Counted from the stretch's first letter, positions 1-8,559 are shown. The stretch: DNA of 11,680 bases from Terana coerulea (GCA_024811115.1 JAKOGH010001142.1:1-11680), one strand, 5' to 3'. Numbers and translations: made by a program. Notes: a model not told the origin generated them from the letters alone.

Positions 1-13
1 CCGAGATTCGTGA

Positions 14-64
14 GGGATAAGTAGAAAGATGGGATAAGCAGAAAGATGGGATAAGTAGAAAGAT
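14..64. repeat. Three-copy 17-bp tandem repeat
   Basis: Three head-to-tail units of 17 bp start at 14, 31 and 48. The unit reads GGGATAAGTAGAAAGAT; the middle copy differs by one base (C for T in AAGCAG). The repeat stops at 64, where the next bases no longer match. It lies beyond the stop codon of the minus-strand gene ending at 182. It looks like a small minisatellite with no visible function. Confidence 0.9.
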
Positions 65-181
65 GCGACAAATAATTCCAACCAGCGCCAGGTCGTCCCA
101 TAGCATGCGTTCCATGAATATCGTCCGTAGTACATCGAGAAATTGGCTCGAGTGGGGTAACCAAAGCTCGGGAGACAGACC

Positions 182-640
182 TCAGCGCCTGAGAGGGACG
201 AGCTTTATATGACGGGCAGAGAAGGTCGAGATACGCTCAGGCAGTGGTTGAGAAGCCACCTGTCTCGAGGAAGATCCATTTATATTAGAAGGGTTGGTGT
301 CGAAGTTCGGATCCTTGTCGAGGGCCTGGGCACAGCACGCACGAAAAAGCGCTTCGAAATCCTGAGGTGCCTCCGCTCTAGCGAGATGCAGAGCGTTGTA
401 CTTCCGCGCGTATTCGGGGCACTAGTTGAGACGTAGGCGTCAGTGATCAGCACCCAACTTTACATCGAAGTATCTGAAGCTCACAGTTGCGATAGCCTCG
501 TCGATGCAAGCCTCAAGCACCTGGGCAAAATCCTCGTCCGTTACGCAGCGTTTCGTCTTGTCGCGTACGAATTGAAGATGCACCAGAGCTTCGGCGGCTT
601 CCAGCACTTTCCCCGAGTCAATGGCTTTGAGCGGGGTCAT
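182..640 (-). CDS. Small two-exon gene of unknown function
   Basis: I do not recognise this protein. Exon 1 runs from 640 to 464 (59 codons, starting at an ATG in the context CACCATGACC) and exon 2 from 421 to 182, joined by a 42-bp GT..AG intron (463 to 422) in phase 0, giving about 138 residues. The intron removes an in-frame stop that would otherwise end the first reading frame. Composition is protein-like on both sides of the junction: exon 1 has amphipathic, acidic helices (SGKVLEAAEALVHLQF, DEDFAQVLEACIDEAI) and exon 2 continues with RKYNALHLARAEAPQDF and a pair of cysteines (RACCAQ). The last 35 residues or so are Ser/Arg-rich and less convincing, so the true 3' end may involve another intron. 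A TATA box sits 53 bp upstream of the ATG. No signal peptide or membrane segment is seen. The gene model is moderately sure; the function is unknown. Confidence 0.55.
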
Positions 641-692
641 GGTGAGTTAGACAGGGATGTGTGTTGCCGCACAACAACTCTTCCAGCAGCTC

Positions 693-698
693 TTTATA
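693..698 (-). promoter_or_regulatory. TATA box of the gene at 640-182
   Basis: The minus strand reads GGGTATAAAGAG here. The proximal edge of TATAAA is 53 bp from the A of the ATG at 640. The same spacing is seen at the monooxygenase gene (6581-6587 to 6528), which supports its being a real core promoter element. Confidence 0.55.
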
Positions 699-741
699 CC
701 CATGTAGTGTAGCCGCACACGATGACGCTACAGTGTATCCT

Positions 742-972
742 TTGGCCAGTTAGACTGCATTGGAAATGTCCACTACCGATGGCCACTGGCCTAAACGGGT
801 TTTCGCCACAGCACAGAAGCGCAACAAGGCCACTGGCGTTCCTAAGCGGAGCGAGTCCGATGAGCCGATGGACAATTGGCCAAAGGCAGATGTTGTGCAA
901 TTCTCGGAGCAGTGCAACAATGACAACGCATCGAAGCCTGACTAGGATGTGATTCAGGAGGTGGCCACTGGC
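742..972. promoter_or_regulatory. Cluster of GCCANTGGC / TTGGCCA dyads
   Basis: The 10-mer GGCCACTGGC occurs at 781-790, 828-837 and 963-972. Its core GCCA-C-TGGC is a dyad. Related TTGGCCA sites lie at 742-748 and 876-883 (the latter the 8-bp palindrome TTGGCCAA). Two of the 10-mers share a longer match, GGCCACTGGCGTT. The cluster lies upstream of the minus-strand gene starting at 640, so an activator-binding region is possible. A short plus-strand frame with an ATG at 760 crosses it, but I do not treat that as a gene. Confidence 0.3.
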
Positions 973-1507
973 GTTAACAGCGTATCCGTAGCCCAAAGCG
1001 CAGGTTGACCCGCTGTTTCGCGGTCTGCCTCGGGGAGACTACAGTACTGACGTGAATCCGGTATTGATTGACTGGCATAATTTGACCTAAGAGGCTTCGT
1101 AATATTCAGTGCCCTCAACAATAATTGCTTAGATACTCACTGGTCTGAGCTCCTGGGACCTGTGTACTCACTTGCAAGGTCATAGCTCCGGCCATGTTTT
1201 CATTTGGTTTTCATGGCGACTCGTTACGAGTCAAATACGTTTGGACGGATAACGGCAATCAAAGCGGCCGAGCCAGCCAATCACATCACTGCCGAAACGC
1301 TTGCCGAGCGACCTCATAACGCCACCACGGGGGCTCCTGGCAATTCTGGAATACCGGTCTCGCCAAGGTCTCGCATCTTGACCGTCGACCACGACGTCGG
1401 CGAACGACCCCTTCACGACTTACGACTTGTACAATATCCAAGCCTTTTGCGAAACCTGAGAGGTGCTGCACCAGGCAGCCCAACTCACTCGATCGCCCGT
1501 TTTTACC
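973..1507 (+). promoter_or_regulatory. Upstream region of the first MFS gene
   Basis: About 535 bp precede the MFS start. A CCAAT box lies at 1277-1281 on the plus strand, about 230 bp upstream of the ATG. There is no clear TATA box, although ACAATAT near 1431-1437 is AT-rich. An ATG at 1213 opens an out-of-frame reading frame that runs past the MFS ATG to 1554; it would be an inhibitory upstream frame if transcription began before 1213. Nothing else convincing is seen. Confidence 0.35.
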
Positions 1508-4485
1508 ATGAGCGCCGCCGCGGAGCACGAGCCGTTCCTGCAGAACGGACATGAGGCCCAAACGTACGGGGTCAAAGCAAAACATAACAAAGTTGGACCC
1601 TTGGAGATCTCCAAGACCACGCGCTACGGCATTCTTGCCGGTATATGGGCGGCAACATTCCTATCCGTGTGTACAGCTCAATCGGTCTCATGTAACTTTC
1701 CGGATGCTCAGTGTTTTGGCCCTGCCTTGGATCAAGTCCTTGAACAGTGAGTGGAAATAAAGAGTGAAAGTCTATGATTGTTTGATATCACAAAAACTAG
1801 CCACCCTTGTTGCCACCTGTGCGTACCGTGCCCGAGAACATGTCGAGGACAATTCGCTCAGGCTGAGGTATCTGTGCAGTGCTGCCGGGAATTTCTTCAG
1901 ATTTCCAAAATCCCATCAAGCCAGCTGGCTTGGTACTGCGTAAGCCCACAGTTGCTTGAATCGTTTTCGGTATCTCAAACTTTTGCAGATATCTGCTGGC
2001 GACGTGCACATTCACTCCGCTATACGGGCGGCTATGTAACGTCATGGGTCGCCGCGGCGCCAACCAAGCAGCGGTGCTCTTTGCGGCACTGGGAACAATT
2101 GCCTGTGGGTTGTCCACAAATATGGAAATGCTCATTGCGGCGCGATTTGTAAGTGCCTGTCTTGTAAACCTTCGGTTTTGTGTCCAACCACTCTACTACG
2201 TATAGTTGGCAGGCCTTGGTGGGGGCGGTATTTACACGACAGCAACGTACGTCTCAATCACACATTCTAAGCGATTTTTATTCTCAGCACTTGTATAGCA
2301 TCGTCACGAGCGACATGTACAGTCTACGGGTAGGTGTGGTAATTCTCTCTGAAATATGCTCGCTGAGTTGGAGGGGGCCATAGGAACGAGGCTTGACACA
2401 GGGCATAGCATCTGTGTTCAACAGCGTAAGCTCAAGTAGATTCTGCTCTGTCACTAATACTAACTATGTTTTGCAGCTTGGAATGGGTCTTGGTGGACCT
2501 GTCGGAGGGTTCATTGCCGATCGGTACGACCATGTTTCCTGAGTCGGGTTAGAATCTAACCTACCCTTTGGATGATAGCTTTGGTTGGCGCTGGGCATTT
2601 CTCATTCAACTTCCTCTCTTCCTGGTGTCCTTTATCCTTACGTCCATCAATCTTCGCTACGTCACTCCGGTGAGTAACAGCTGTCTGATCGGGTGTGAAA
2701 GGTTAAGTGATTTGTTTCTAGGGAAAGAGTAAGAGCACGAAGGAAGTCCTGAAGAGAATCGACTATGGCGGGAGCTTTGCGTTGATGTTTGCGGTAAGTT
2801 CATCTCAGGATTTGGAGAAAACAAGTCTTTCAATGTGATATCTTGATTTCGTATATCTAGGTTCTGTCCTTCCTGGTCTTCTTGAGCACACGGTTCAGCG
2901 AAGAATATCCTGTACGTGCGCTTGTTCTTCCTCTGCTCGCCGTGCTCACGAGATCGTTCAGTGGGAATCCCCGCAGTTCTCGTCCCGTTAATTCTCTCGT
3001 TCCTTTTCGCCATTGCCTTCGTCTATGTTGAGTTATACGTCGCCCCCGAGCCAGTTCTAGCCCCCTTCCTTCTTAAGGAGAAGATTCCCGTTCTCGTCGG
3101 CATCAGCAACTTCCTCGTGGCGACATGCAATTTCACGATCATGTACAACTTCCCGACGTGGTTCCAGACCGTCATGCTGACGAGCGCGAGCGAAGCCGGG
3201 GCGCACTTGATCCCGAACGGCGTCTCGATATCGTGCGGCTCGCTATTCGCCGGGTGCGTGCTTCGCTTAAAATGACTGTAGACTGTTTTTGATACATGTT
3301 TGTAGGTGGATCATGCATCGAACAGGGAAATATAGGCGTCTCAATCTTATATTCGGATTATTCCCGTTCGTCTCTGCAATTCTCCTGAGTCTGATGCGGG
3401 AAGACTCTCATCCGATTGTGCTGTGGCTGAGCATCGTGCGTGCATTTGCTAGGTACACAAAAAGGCGCTTCACTGACAGTCCTTTTAGCTTCCATCGGGT
3501 TTCGGTAACGCAGTCGTACTACAAACTATGCTTAGTACGTGAGCTACCTTGACGAAGTGTCTTATGACTGACATAACATCTTCCACAGTTGCTCTCCTTG
3601 CCCATCTGCCCCGTGAGTTACTTTATTTAACTATTTACGACCGCATTTATAAGTTATCTTTAGAGTCTGCGGTTGCTGTCGGCACCGGATTTGGCCAACT
3701 ATTCCGCGGAATCGGTATATTCCTCCATCTTATCCGCATATGCGCTGTAACTGACTGACAACGGTTCAGGTCAAGTCGGAGGCGTCGCGATATCCGCCGC
3801 CTTATTCCAGTCAATCCTTAATATCGAGCTGCATAAACGCATACAGGGGAGAATGCGGAGGAGACGATAAGGACGATACGACACTCTGCAACTCTCGTCG
3901 CCCGTCTTCCTCCCGATCTCCAACGCGCCGCGCGTGACTCGTACGCCATCAGCCTCCGCGCCGTCTTCATCATGGCAGCCTGCTCGACGTTCCTTGCGTA
4001 CCTGGCTCGGCTGCCCGTAGGTCACGGCTTACAGCTGCGTAGGATAGCTGGCTGACCTGTCTCCGCAGATACCGGACAAGAGCCTCGACGACGCGCCTGT
4101 GAGCAACGCGCCTGCAACGCCGGCGGGGCGCGAGAACCCGCTGGAGATCACGGATGACCCGGAGGAGGACGCGGGGCTGAACCCGGACAGCGAGGACGAG
4201 GACGTGCCGCCGATCCGCCCGCAGCTCGCGCCGAAGCGGCGGCGGCGGCTCTCGACGTACGAGTCCTCGGACGGCGGGATGGACCTCGAGAGCCAGGAGA
4301 TCGGGGATCGGCGCGGCAGGCTCGCAAACGGAGTTTGTCGATCTCGGGGAGTGTTTAGTAAAGGCGCGTTGGTCGGGCATGGTTTTGTCTCATACGCAGA
4401 CTACGGAAATTTTTGGATCATGGACACCGTCATAGAGGACGAGCACACACATATAGTTATAGCTAGTTCATATGCATGGCAATAA
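1508..4485 (+). CDS. MFS transporter, DHA2 / vacuolar amino-acid type, copy 1 (frameshifted)
   Basis: Predicted multi-pass membrane transporter of the major facilitator superfamily, most like fungal DHA2 drug:H+ antiporters and the vacuolar basic amino-acid transporters (Vba/Fnx type); the substrate cannot be read from sequence. Exons: 1508-1666, 1737-1746, 1801-1818, 1880-1939, 1989-2148, 2206-2246, 2299-2329, 2384-2425, 2477-2523, 2579-2669, 2722-2793, 2861-2911, 2962-3253, 3306-3435, 3489-3534, 3589-3612, 3664-3714, 3770-4016, 4069-4485, about 663 residues if the frame is kept. Motifs in order: EHEPFL near the N terminus; first membrane helix with SLNTTLVATLLP; motif A as YGRLCNVMGRRG (usual Asp is Asn); GLGGGG; motif C as LGGPVGG followed by FGWRWAFLIQLP, a DHA2 hallmark; then further hydrophobic segments. 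The C-terminal tail (about 138 residues) is acidic and carries RRRRLS. The start has a good context (ACCATG). Frame breaks lie at 1907-1910, 2963-2965 and 3846-3849. It ends 237 bp from the convergent monooxygenase; that gap holds no gene. Confidence 0.9.
1737..1746 (+). other. 10-nt microexon (exon 2 of MFS copy 1)
   Basis: TCCTTGAACA lies between an AAG acceptor and a GTGAGT donor. It joins exon 1 (ending 1666, phase 0) to exon 3 (starting 1801) in frame and supplies the Ser-Leu-Asn-Thr of the first-helix motif that reads SLNTTLVAT after splicing. Without it the motif is lost. The paralogue has a 10-nt exon at the same place (9618-9627), which makes this assignment strong. Confidence 0.85.
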
Positions 4486-4722
4486 CAGTAGCTTGTATAC
4501 ACTACAATTCAACAATCCGGATGCTTCGAATCTGCAGACGCTGGACCGGTCGCGGACTTGTTCGACATGACACCCAGCTGGTGACGGCGAAGTAGGGGCT
4601 TACGGTTTTAGCTTTTGGTTTCAGCTTATGGGTCTCGTAAGCCTGGATAACGTGCACTCGCGCATTCTATGCATCATGACTTCGAACTAAGTATACAATG
4701 GAAGAATGTATCGCACAATGTT

Positions 4723-6528
4723 TCACGACTGTGGCTCAGCTGTCACACCATTCTGGCTCTTCATCCAGCCCAAAGCCATCTGCAAGTGCTCCTCCGGCCC
4801 CTCGCTGTTCAGCCACGCATACTGCTTGTTCATCTCCGCGATCAACGCCTCATCGTCGTCCCTCTGGACGCTCGTGAGCGCCCACAGCTCGCCGGTGCGC
4901 GCGGAGACGTCCTGGACGTGGTTCGCGAACGGCAGCCGAATGTGTTCGTACGCTTTCAAGGCCTGCTGCACGTTCTCTTTCGTCACGGACGGGTGCCCGA
5001 GCAAGCCAGCAAGCGTCCATGCGTCCTGTAGGCGCAGCATCCCAACGGTTAGGTGCGACTACTGGTGGGTGGACGAGGACGTACCTCAATTGCTTGGGCC
5101 GCCCCTGAGCCTTGGTACGGGGTCATCGCATGGGCCTGTGTAGTCACGGTACTCAACTGCAGGCTCTTCAGAACGAATCAGGACGTACCGCGTCTCCGAG
5201 CAAGGCGACGCTCCCGTTCACACAGGTGGGCAGGCGGCGCAATTGGTGCAAGCCCCATTTAGTGGGATTCTCCAAATTCTGCCGACAGAAATGACGACCA
5301 GTCAAATAGTGAGAGGCAAGTCACAACTGGACGGGTCCCGGGAAAGCATACCTGGAGCAACTCTTGCGCATCAGCTTCGTACCCAGCGTAGATAGCGATT
5401 ATGTCCTCGCGAGTGCAGTCAGCGACCCACGGCTGGTTCCACGGAGTGTCGTTGAGCTCCGGATTGGCAATGATTCCAGCGACGTTCGATTTTGCCTTGG
5501 GCGATTGGGTAGGTGACCAAGGTCTAGAGAACGAAACCGGTCGATTCACTCCGTGAGCATGCTATATCAAATCAACATGCGGACCTTGCCCTTCCCCAGC
5601 CACTGGAATCATGTCTGGGTTAGCAAACTTCGGCGCGAATAAAGCAAGAACACATTACGCACAATGACTGTTCCCAAGAGAGCCGGATGAAGCTCTCCAT
5701 TCTTGCGGACCAACTTCTCCGCGGGAACTAAGCCCCGGTAGAAAGTGCTGCCGTTCCATACGGGCTCAATATGTTTGAGCAACTCTGGCTGTCCCTCGGC
5801 CATCCTCTTCTGGAACATGGCACGGCGCACGGCAGACTTCAGGCCGTCGCACCCGATCAAGACGTCGCACGTCGCCTTTGAACCGTCCTCGAACGCGAGC
5901 TCAACTGGTCCGGAAGACCCGCCCTCGGTGTATGAATGGCAGCGCTTAGCTAGATGGATGTGGGTGTGCTCGGGGACATGCTTGACAAGGAGGTCAAGAA
6001 GATGTGCCCGATGGTACTGGTGGTAAGGCTCTTAAGAACAGGTCAATTATTTACCGGCAGGAACACTTCCTGCCTCAAATACTCACGATTGAAATCGAAA
6101 CGATGAAGCACTCGGCTTTCGGATCCCTCCTCGGAGCGGCGAACAAGCATACGAAACAATTCGCCTATCACACGTCAAAGACGACTCAACACTATGCTTG
6201 TGCATGAGGCATACCTTCAGAACCGCCCGCGAGCTCGTGCATGGCCTTGTCCAGGCCAATCAATTCGAGAACCTTCCACGGCCTGCCCCAGATGGTGAGG
6301 CCAGCTCCAATCTCTTGCAGATTGGCAGCAGCTTCGTAAACGTCTACTGCAACGTCTGGATATTTTCCGAGAGCAACCGCAAGAATAAGACCGCCCAAGC
6401 CACCTCCGCTACACAGTCGTAAGGTTAGCGCGCAGAGTAACGGTTGGAAAAGGCGACTGCTACCATATCGCTACCCGGAATTTTGGCGGCAATGAAGGCA
6501 TAGGAGATTTAGAGTCTTCAGCGGACAT
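4723..6528 (-). CDS. FAD-dependent monooxygenase, salicylate-hydroxylase-like (one frame break)
   Basis: Predicted group A flavoprotein monooxygenase, which uses NAD(P)H and O2 to hydroxylate an aromatic or similar substrate; the substrate is not known. Exons in order of transcription: 6528-6464, 6408-6215, 6164-6087, 6030-5663, 5602-5585, 5523-5352, 5278-5189, 5135-5085, 5025-4723, about 445 residues, normal for the family. Residues 22-28 (CGGGLGG) form the GxGxxG FAD site, split by intron 1; VYEAA near the end of the second strand offers the ribose-binding Glu. The DG motif is CDVLIGCDGLKS (Asp174-Gly175), with Cys where Ala is common. The GD motif is GDAAHAMTPYQGSG (Gly326-Asp327), again split by an intron, followed by AIEDAWTLAGLLGH. 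No signal peptide or membrane helix, so probably cytosolic. The frame is off by one base near 5486-5493. The exon at 6164-6087 is the least certain. It is convergent with MFS copy 1 and has a TATA box 53 bp upstream of the ATG. Confidence 0.92.
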
Positions 6529-6580
6529 GTTCAGCAATGTTCTTAAGTTTGCTCTCCTAGACATCAGCTTGTCCTCCGTA

Positions 6581-6587
6581 TTATATA
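6581..6587 (-). promoter_or_regulatory. TATA box of the monooxygenase gene
   Basis: The minus strand reads GAGTATATAATACGG. The proximal edge of TATATAA is 53 bp from the A of the start codon at 6528. This is a near-perfect TATA box and supports the chosen start. Confidence 0.7.
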
Positions 6588-7681
6588 CTCAAGAATGGAC
6601 CTTGAATAATCCGGCGTACGTTGTGCTATGCCTCTTCGGCATAAGACTGCGATGCCGCGTCGCGAGACGCTATGCCCTACATCATCAAATGTAAGAAGGC
6701 CTTGCTCAATGGGATAGCGGGAAAATTCGCCCGAAAAAGAACAGTAGCTGACTATGCTGGATGATGAACTAAGGGCTTCTTTTCTATGCGAGTAGAGCGA
6801 AATCTCCGTACGGCCGCGCTGCTCGCAGTGAACGCTGGCGAATCAGCGTAGGAGCCATGAACCAGCACGCCAGGTTCCGTGGTACATCCCATAATTTAGG
6901 ATATTCACAAGAAGAGTTTGATCATTTGACGCGTCGTGTCGCATTCTGCGCTGTCCGGATAGCAGCAGATTTCTAGTTTTCTCTGCCACCATAAAATCAG
7001 CATTACTGAATGCGGCTGTTCTCGGTGACCTGATCTTCATGGCTCCGACCATTCCTACGCAGCTCGCCAGACTTTCCACGCCTCCGCTCGGCTGTGTCGG
7101 AGAGCATTGCCATAGCGCTTATGATGGCGAAGAAACGTTTCGTTGGAAGCCTGTGCACAACAACTATTCATGCTTTCTGCGTGTTCATGTCCGACTATAC
7201 GTCACCTGGTTGTAAAAACAGCCTCGGCAGGAAATGCCAGCTGATTGTGTCAACCGGCGCACGTCTAGGACACTTCTCTTCTGCCGCCTGCGTGGTGAGC
7301 GGCGGCTGCATTGCCGCACAATGCGCTGACCCACTTCGGTGCCAGATGATCACACCTTTGAGCCGCCAAAGCGCCAGAGCTTGGGCATAATGCCAGCAGA
7401 GCGCATGTTTGTTTGGGCGAGTTTCGCCTTACGGCACCGTTGCCCAGTTCCGCACGCTCTCGACAGGGCCGTAGACGTAAACCAACCGTGGAAGGAGGTG
7501 AGCCAAGCTATAGTCCGATTCGTCGGAATTGGTAGATCCTCCAAGGCATATCGGTCAGCCGAGAGCCGTTAAAAAATAGTGATTTTGCTTACCTGTCCGT
7601 GCCAAAATGCGGCCGTAGCATATTACTCCTCTGCACAAGTAGGGAATTCTGTCGTCCCGTCTACTCCCCATTCTTGTACAA
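6588..7681. other. Intergenic stretch without a recognisable gene
   Basis: About 1.1 kb upstream of the monooxygenase. Reading frames on both strands are short (up to about 100 codons), overlap one another, and show no family motif. The frame 7079-6843 minus and those at 7094-7390 and 7339-7572 plus were read and not recognised; the end of the last (DVNQPWKEVSQAIVRFVG) is mildly protein-like and could be a decayed fragment. Two small hairpins lie at 6627-6670. Confidence 0.5.
6627..6670. repeat. Two adjacent short hairpins
   Basis: TATGCC at 6627-6632 pairs perfectly with GGCATA at 6638-6643 around a 5-nt loop. GCGTC at 6657-6661 pairs with GACGC at 6666-6670 around a 4-nt loop. GCTATGCC occurs again just after the second stem (6669-6676). 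There is no U-tract, so these are not bacterial-type terminators. They lie about 100-140 bp upstream of the monooxygenase ATG and could be regulatory or chance. Confidence 0.4.
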
Positions 7682-7987
7682 ATGTCAACCATCGCCGTCG
7701 TTTGCCTTGTCTCTCATCTGGTTGATAGTCTTAGTTGGCCATCCGTCCGCTCTGCGCCCTAGCAAGCCCTGCAATCGAACCTAGAGAGCCTTGATGAGGA
7801 ATATCAGCTGAAGAGGTTGCACATCACGGTCGCCCGCCTCCAATACGTCTGCACTTGGAGCAGCTACGCTCCTGCGTCGCTACACAGCGCGCTGACCCAT
7901 GCTCGCCGTGCCCTCACTTTTCCGAAGTTGGTGGAGCGCTTGACCGCAAAAGATGAGACCTGTCCAAGAAACGAGGCACAAGAGTAG
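7682..7987 (+). CDS. Possible small two-exon gene, unknown function
   Basis: A tentative model. Exon 1 at 7682-7720 gives 13 hydrophobic residues from an ATG preceded by a pyrimidine-rich stretch, a common arrangement before fungal starts. A 42-bp intron (7721-7762, GTTGAT..CCCTAG) joins in phase 0 to exon 2 at 7763-7987, which is open for 74 codons to a TAG. Exon 2 is protein-like: NLESLDEEYQLKRLHITVARLQYV suggests an amphipathic helix, possibly a short coiled coil (shown split here as NLESLDEEYQ and LKRLHITVARL), followed by ALTHARRALTFPKLVERL. CATATTA near 7618-7624 may be a weak TATA element. The donor is not strong and the family is not recognised; exon 2 could instead be the last exon of a gene whose start I have missed, or a fragment. 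Confidence 0.28.
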
Positions 7988-8234
7988 AGTGATTCACGGC
8001 GAGTTGATTTTCTTCTCAGGTTACGGTTGAAGGCCATCTAAGCTGCTGTGCATCCAAGCAGATAGACGCGCAGCACCTGAGAAGGCATAGTTTAGAATGT
8101 AACCGATGAAAACTTCGAGAGTTGTTGTTTACGGCCCCGACACCAACGGCGAAGGGTAAGTGAACCTGTCCGTCAGTATACCGTACCGGGCAAACAAAGA
8201 ACACGCGTCGATGGAACGCCGGCGAGCGTCCTAG
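7988..8234. other. Short stretch with no feature seen
   Basis: About 250 bp between two tentative small genes. A minus-strand frame at 8204-8016 is present but has no recognisable motif. No repeat or promoter element stands out. Confidence 0.4.
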
Positions 8235-8462
8235 TCAACCACCTACAGCCCTCGAGGGCCATGCGTCTGCTTCAGTCTTGGAGCTCCCCACCGGCGCTGT
8301 CCGCCCTGGTATAACACTGGTCCATCGGCCTGAGGGGCGGTCGTGCTGGTCGGCCTCCGCAGTGCTGAACGTCCACCCAGAGGGGACAGGTCCTCCGCGT
8401 CGGGAGTAGAGTGTACATGAGTGCGGATGTGGGGGACAAAAGTCTAGTCGAAAAGGGGTCAT
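8235..8462 (-). CDS. Possible small gene, 75 codons, unknown product
   Basis: The reading frame itself is unremarkable: 75 residues, Pro/Arg/Ser-rich, with no recognised motif, signal peptide or membrane segment. What makes it worth listing is its start. The ATG at 8462 has an excellent context (ACCACCATGACC, the same 11 nt ACCATGACCCC as the gene starting at 640). A TATATAA box lies 52 bp upstream, matching the 53-bp spacing at the two better supported minus-strand genes. A non-coding transcript, or a gene with introns that I cannot place, would explain the promoter equally well. Confidence 0.25.
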   Translation of the reverse strand: MTPFRLDFCPPHPHSCTLYSRRGGPVPSGWTFSTAEADQHDRPSGRWTSVIPGRTAPVGSSKTEADAWPSRAVGG

Positions 8463-8513
8463 GGTGGTTGAGCCAAGAGAGAGGCGGGAAGGTAAAAGCC
8501 GATGCGCACCGGG

Positions 8514-8520
8514 TTATATA
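8514..8520 (-). promoter_or_regulatory. TATA box upstream of the ATG at 8462
   Basis: The minus strand reads GGTATATAACCC. TATATAA is 52 bp from the ATG at 8462. It is directly next to an inverted repeat (8526-8559) and a run of palindromes, as expected for a regulated promoter. The plus strand also reads TTATATA here, but no plus-strand ATG follows at a similar distance. Confidence 0.45.
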
Positions 8521-8525
8521 CCTTG

Positions 8526-8559
8526 CGAGGCTGGCTAGTCGCGTGACCTGCCAGCCTCG
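8526..8559. repeat. 9-bp perfect inverted repeat with 16-bp spacer
   Basis: CGAGGCTGG at 8526-8534 is matched by CCAGCCTCG at 8551-8559. It begins 6 bp upstream of the TATA box at 8514-8520 (minus-strand sense), a position suited to a dimeric regulator or to a hairpin in the DNA. No function is known. Confidence 0.75.

Noticed and set aside
209..436. Plus-strand frame of 75 codons
   Set aside because: Lies opposite exon 2 of the minus-strand gene at 640-182, which has the better model.
760..945. Plus-strand frame of 61 codons starting MEMSTTDGHW
   Set aside because: Charged and somewhat protein-like, but no motif, no TATA box at a suitable distance, and it overlaps the GCCANTGGC repeat cluster, which explains part of its composition.
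1145..1194. Minus-strand ATG followed by a good GTGAGT donor (possible first exon)
   Set aside because: Eight codons only, and no convincing second exon could be found between 1150 and 640.
1204..1554. Plus-strand frame of 116 codons overlapping the start of MFS copy 1
   Set aside because: No family resemblance; it overlaps the conserved MFS exon in another frame. It is at most an upstream frame in the leader.
3970..4380. Minus-strand frame of 136 codons, Arg/Pro/Leu-rich
   Set aside because: Shadow of exons 18 and 19 of MFS copy 1.
6192..6214. A 23-bp intron after exon 2 of the monooxygenase
   Set aside because: Too short for a spliceosomal intron; the acceptor at 6165 gives a 50-bp intron and the correct phase.
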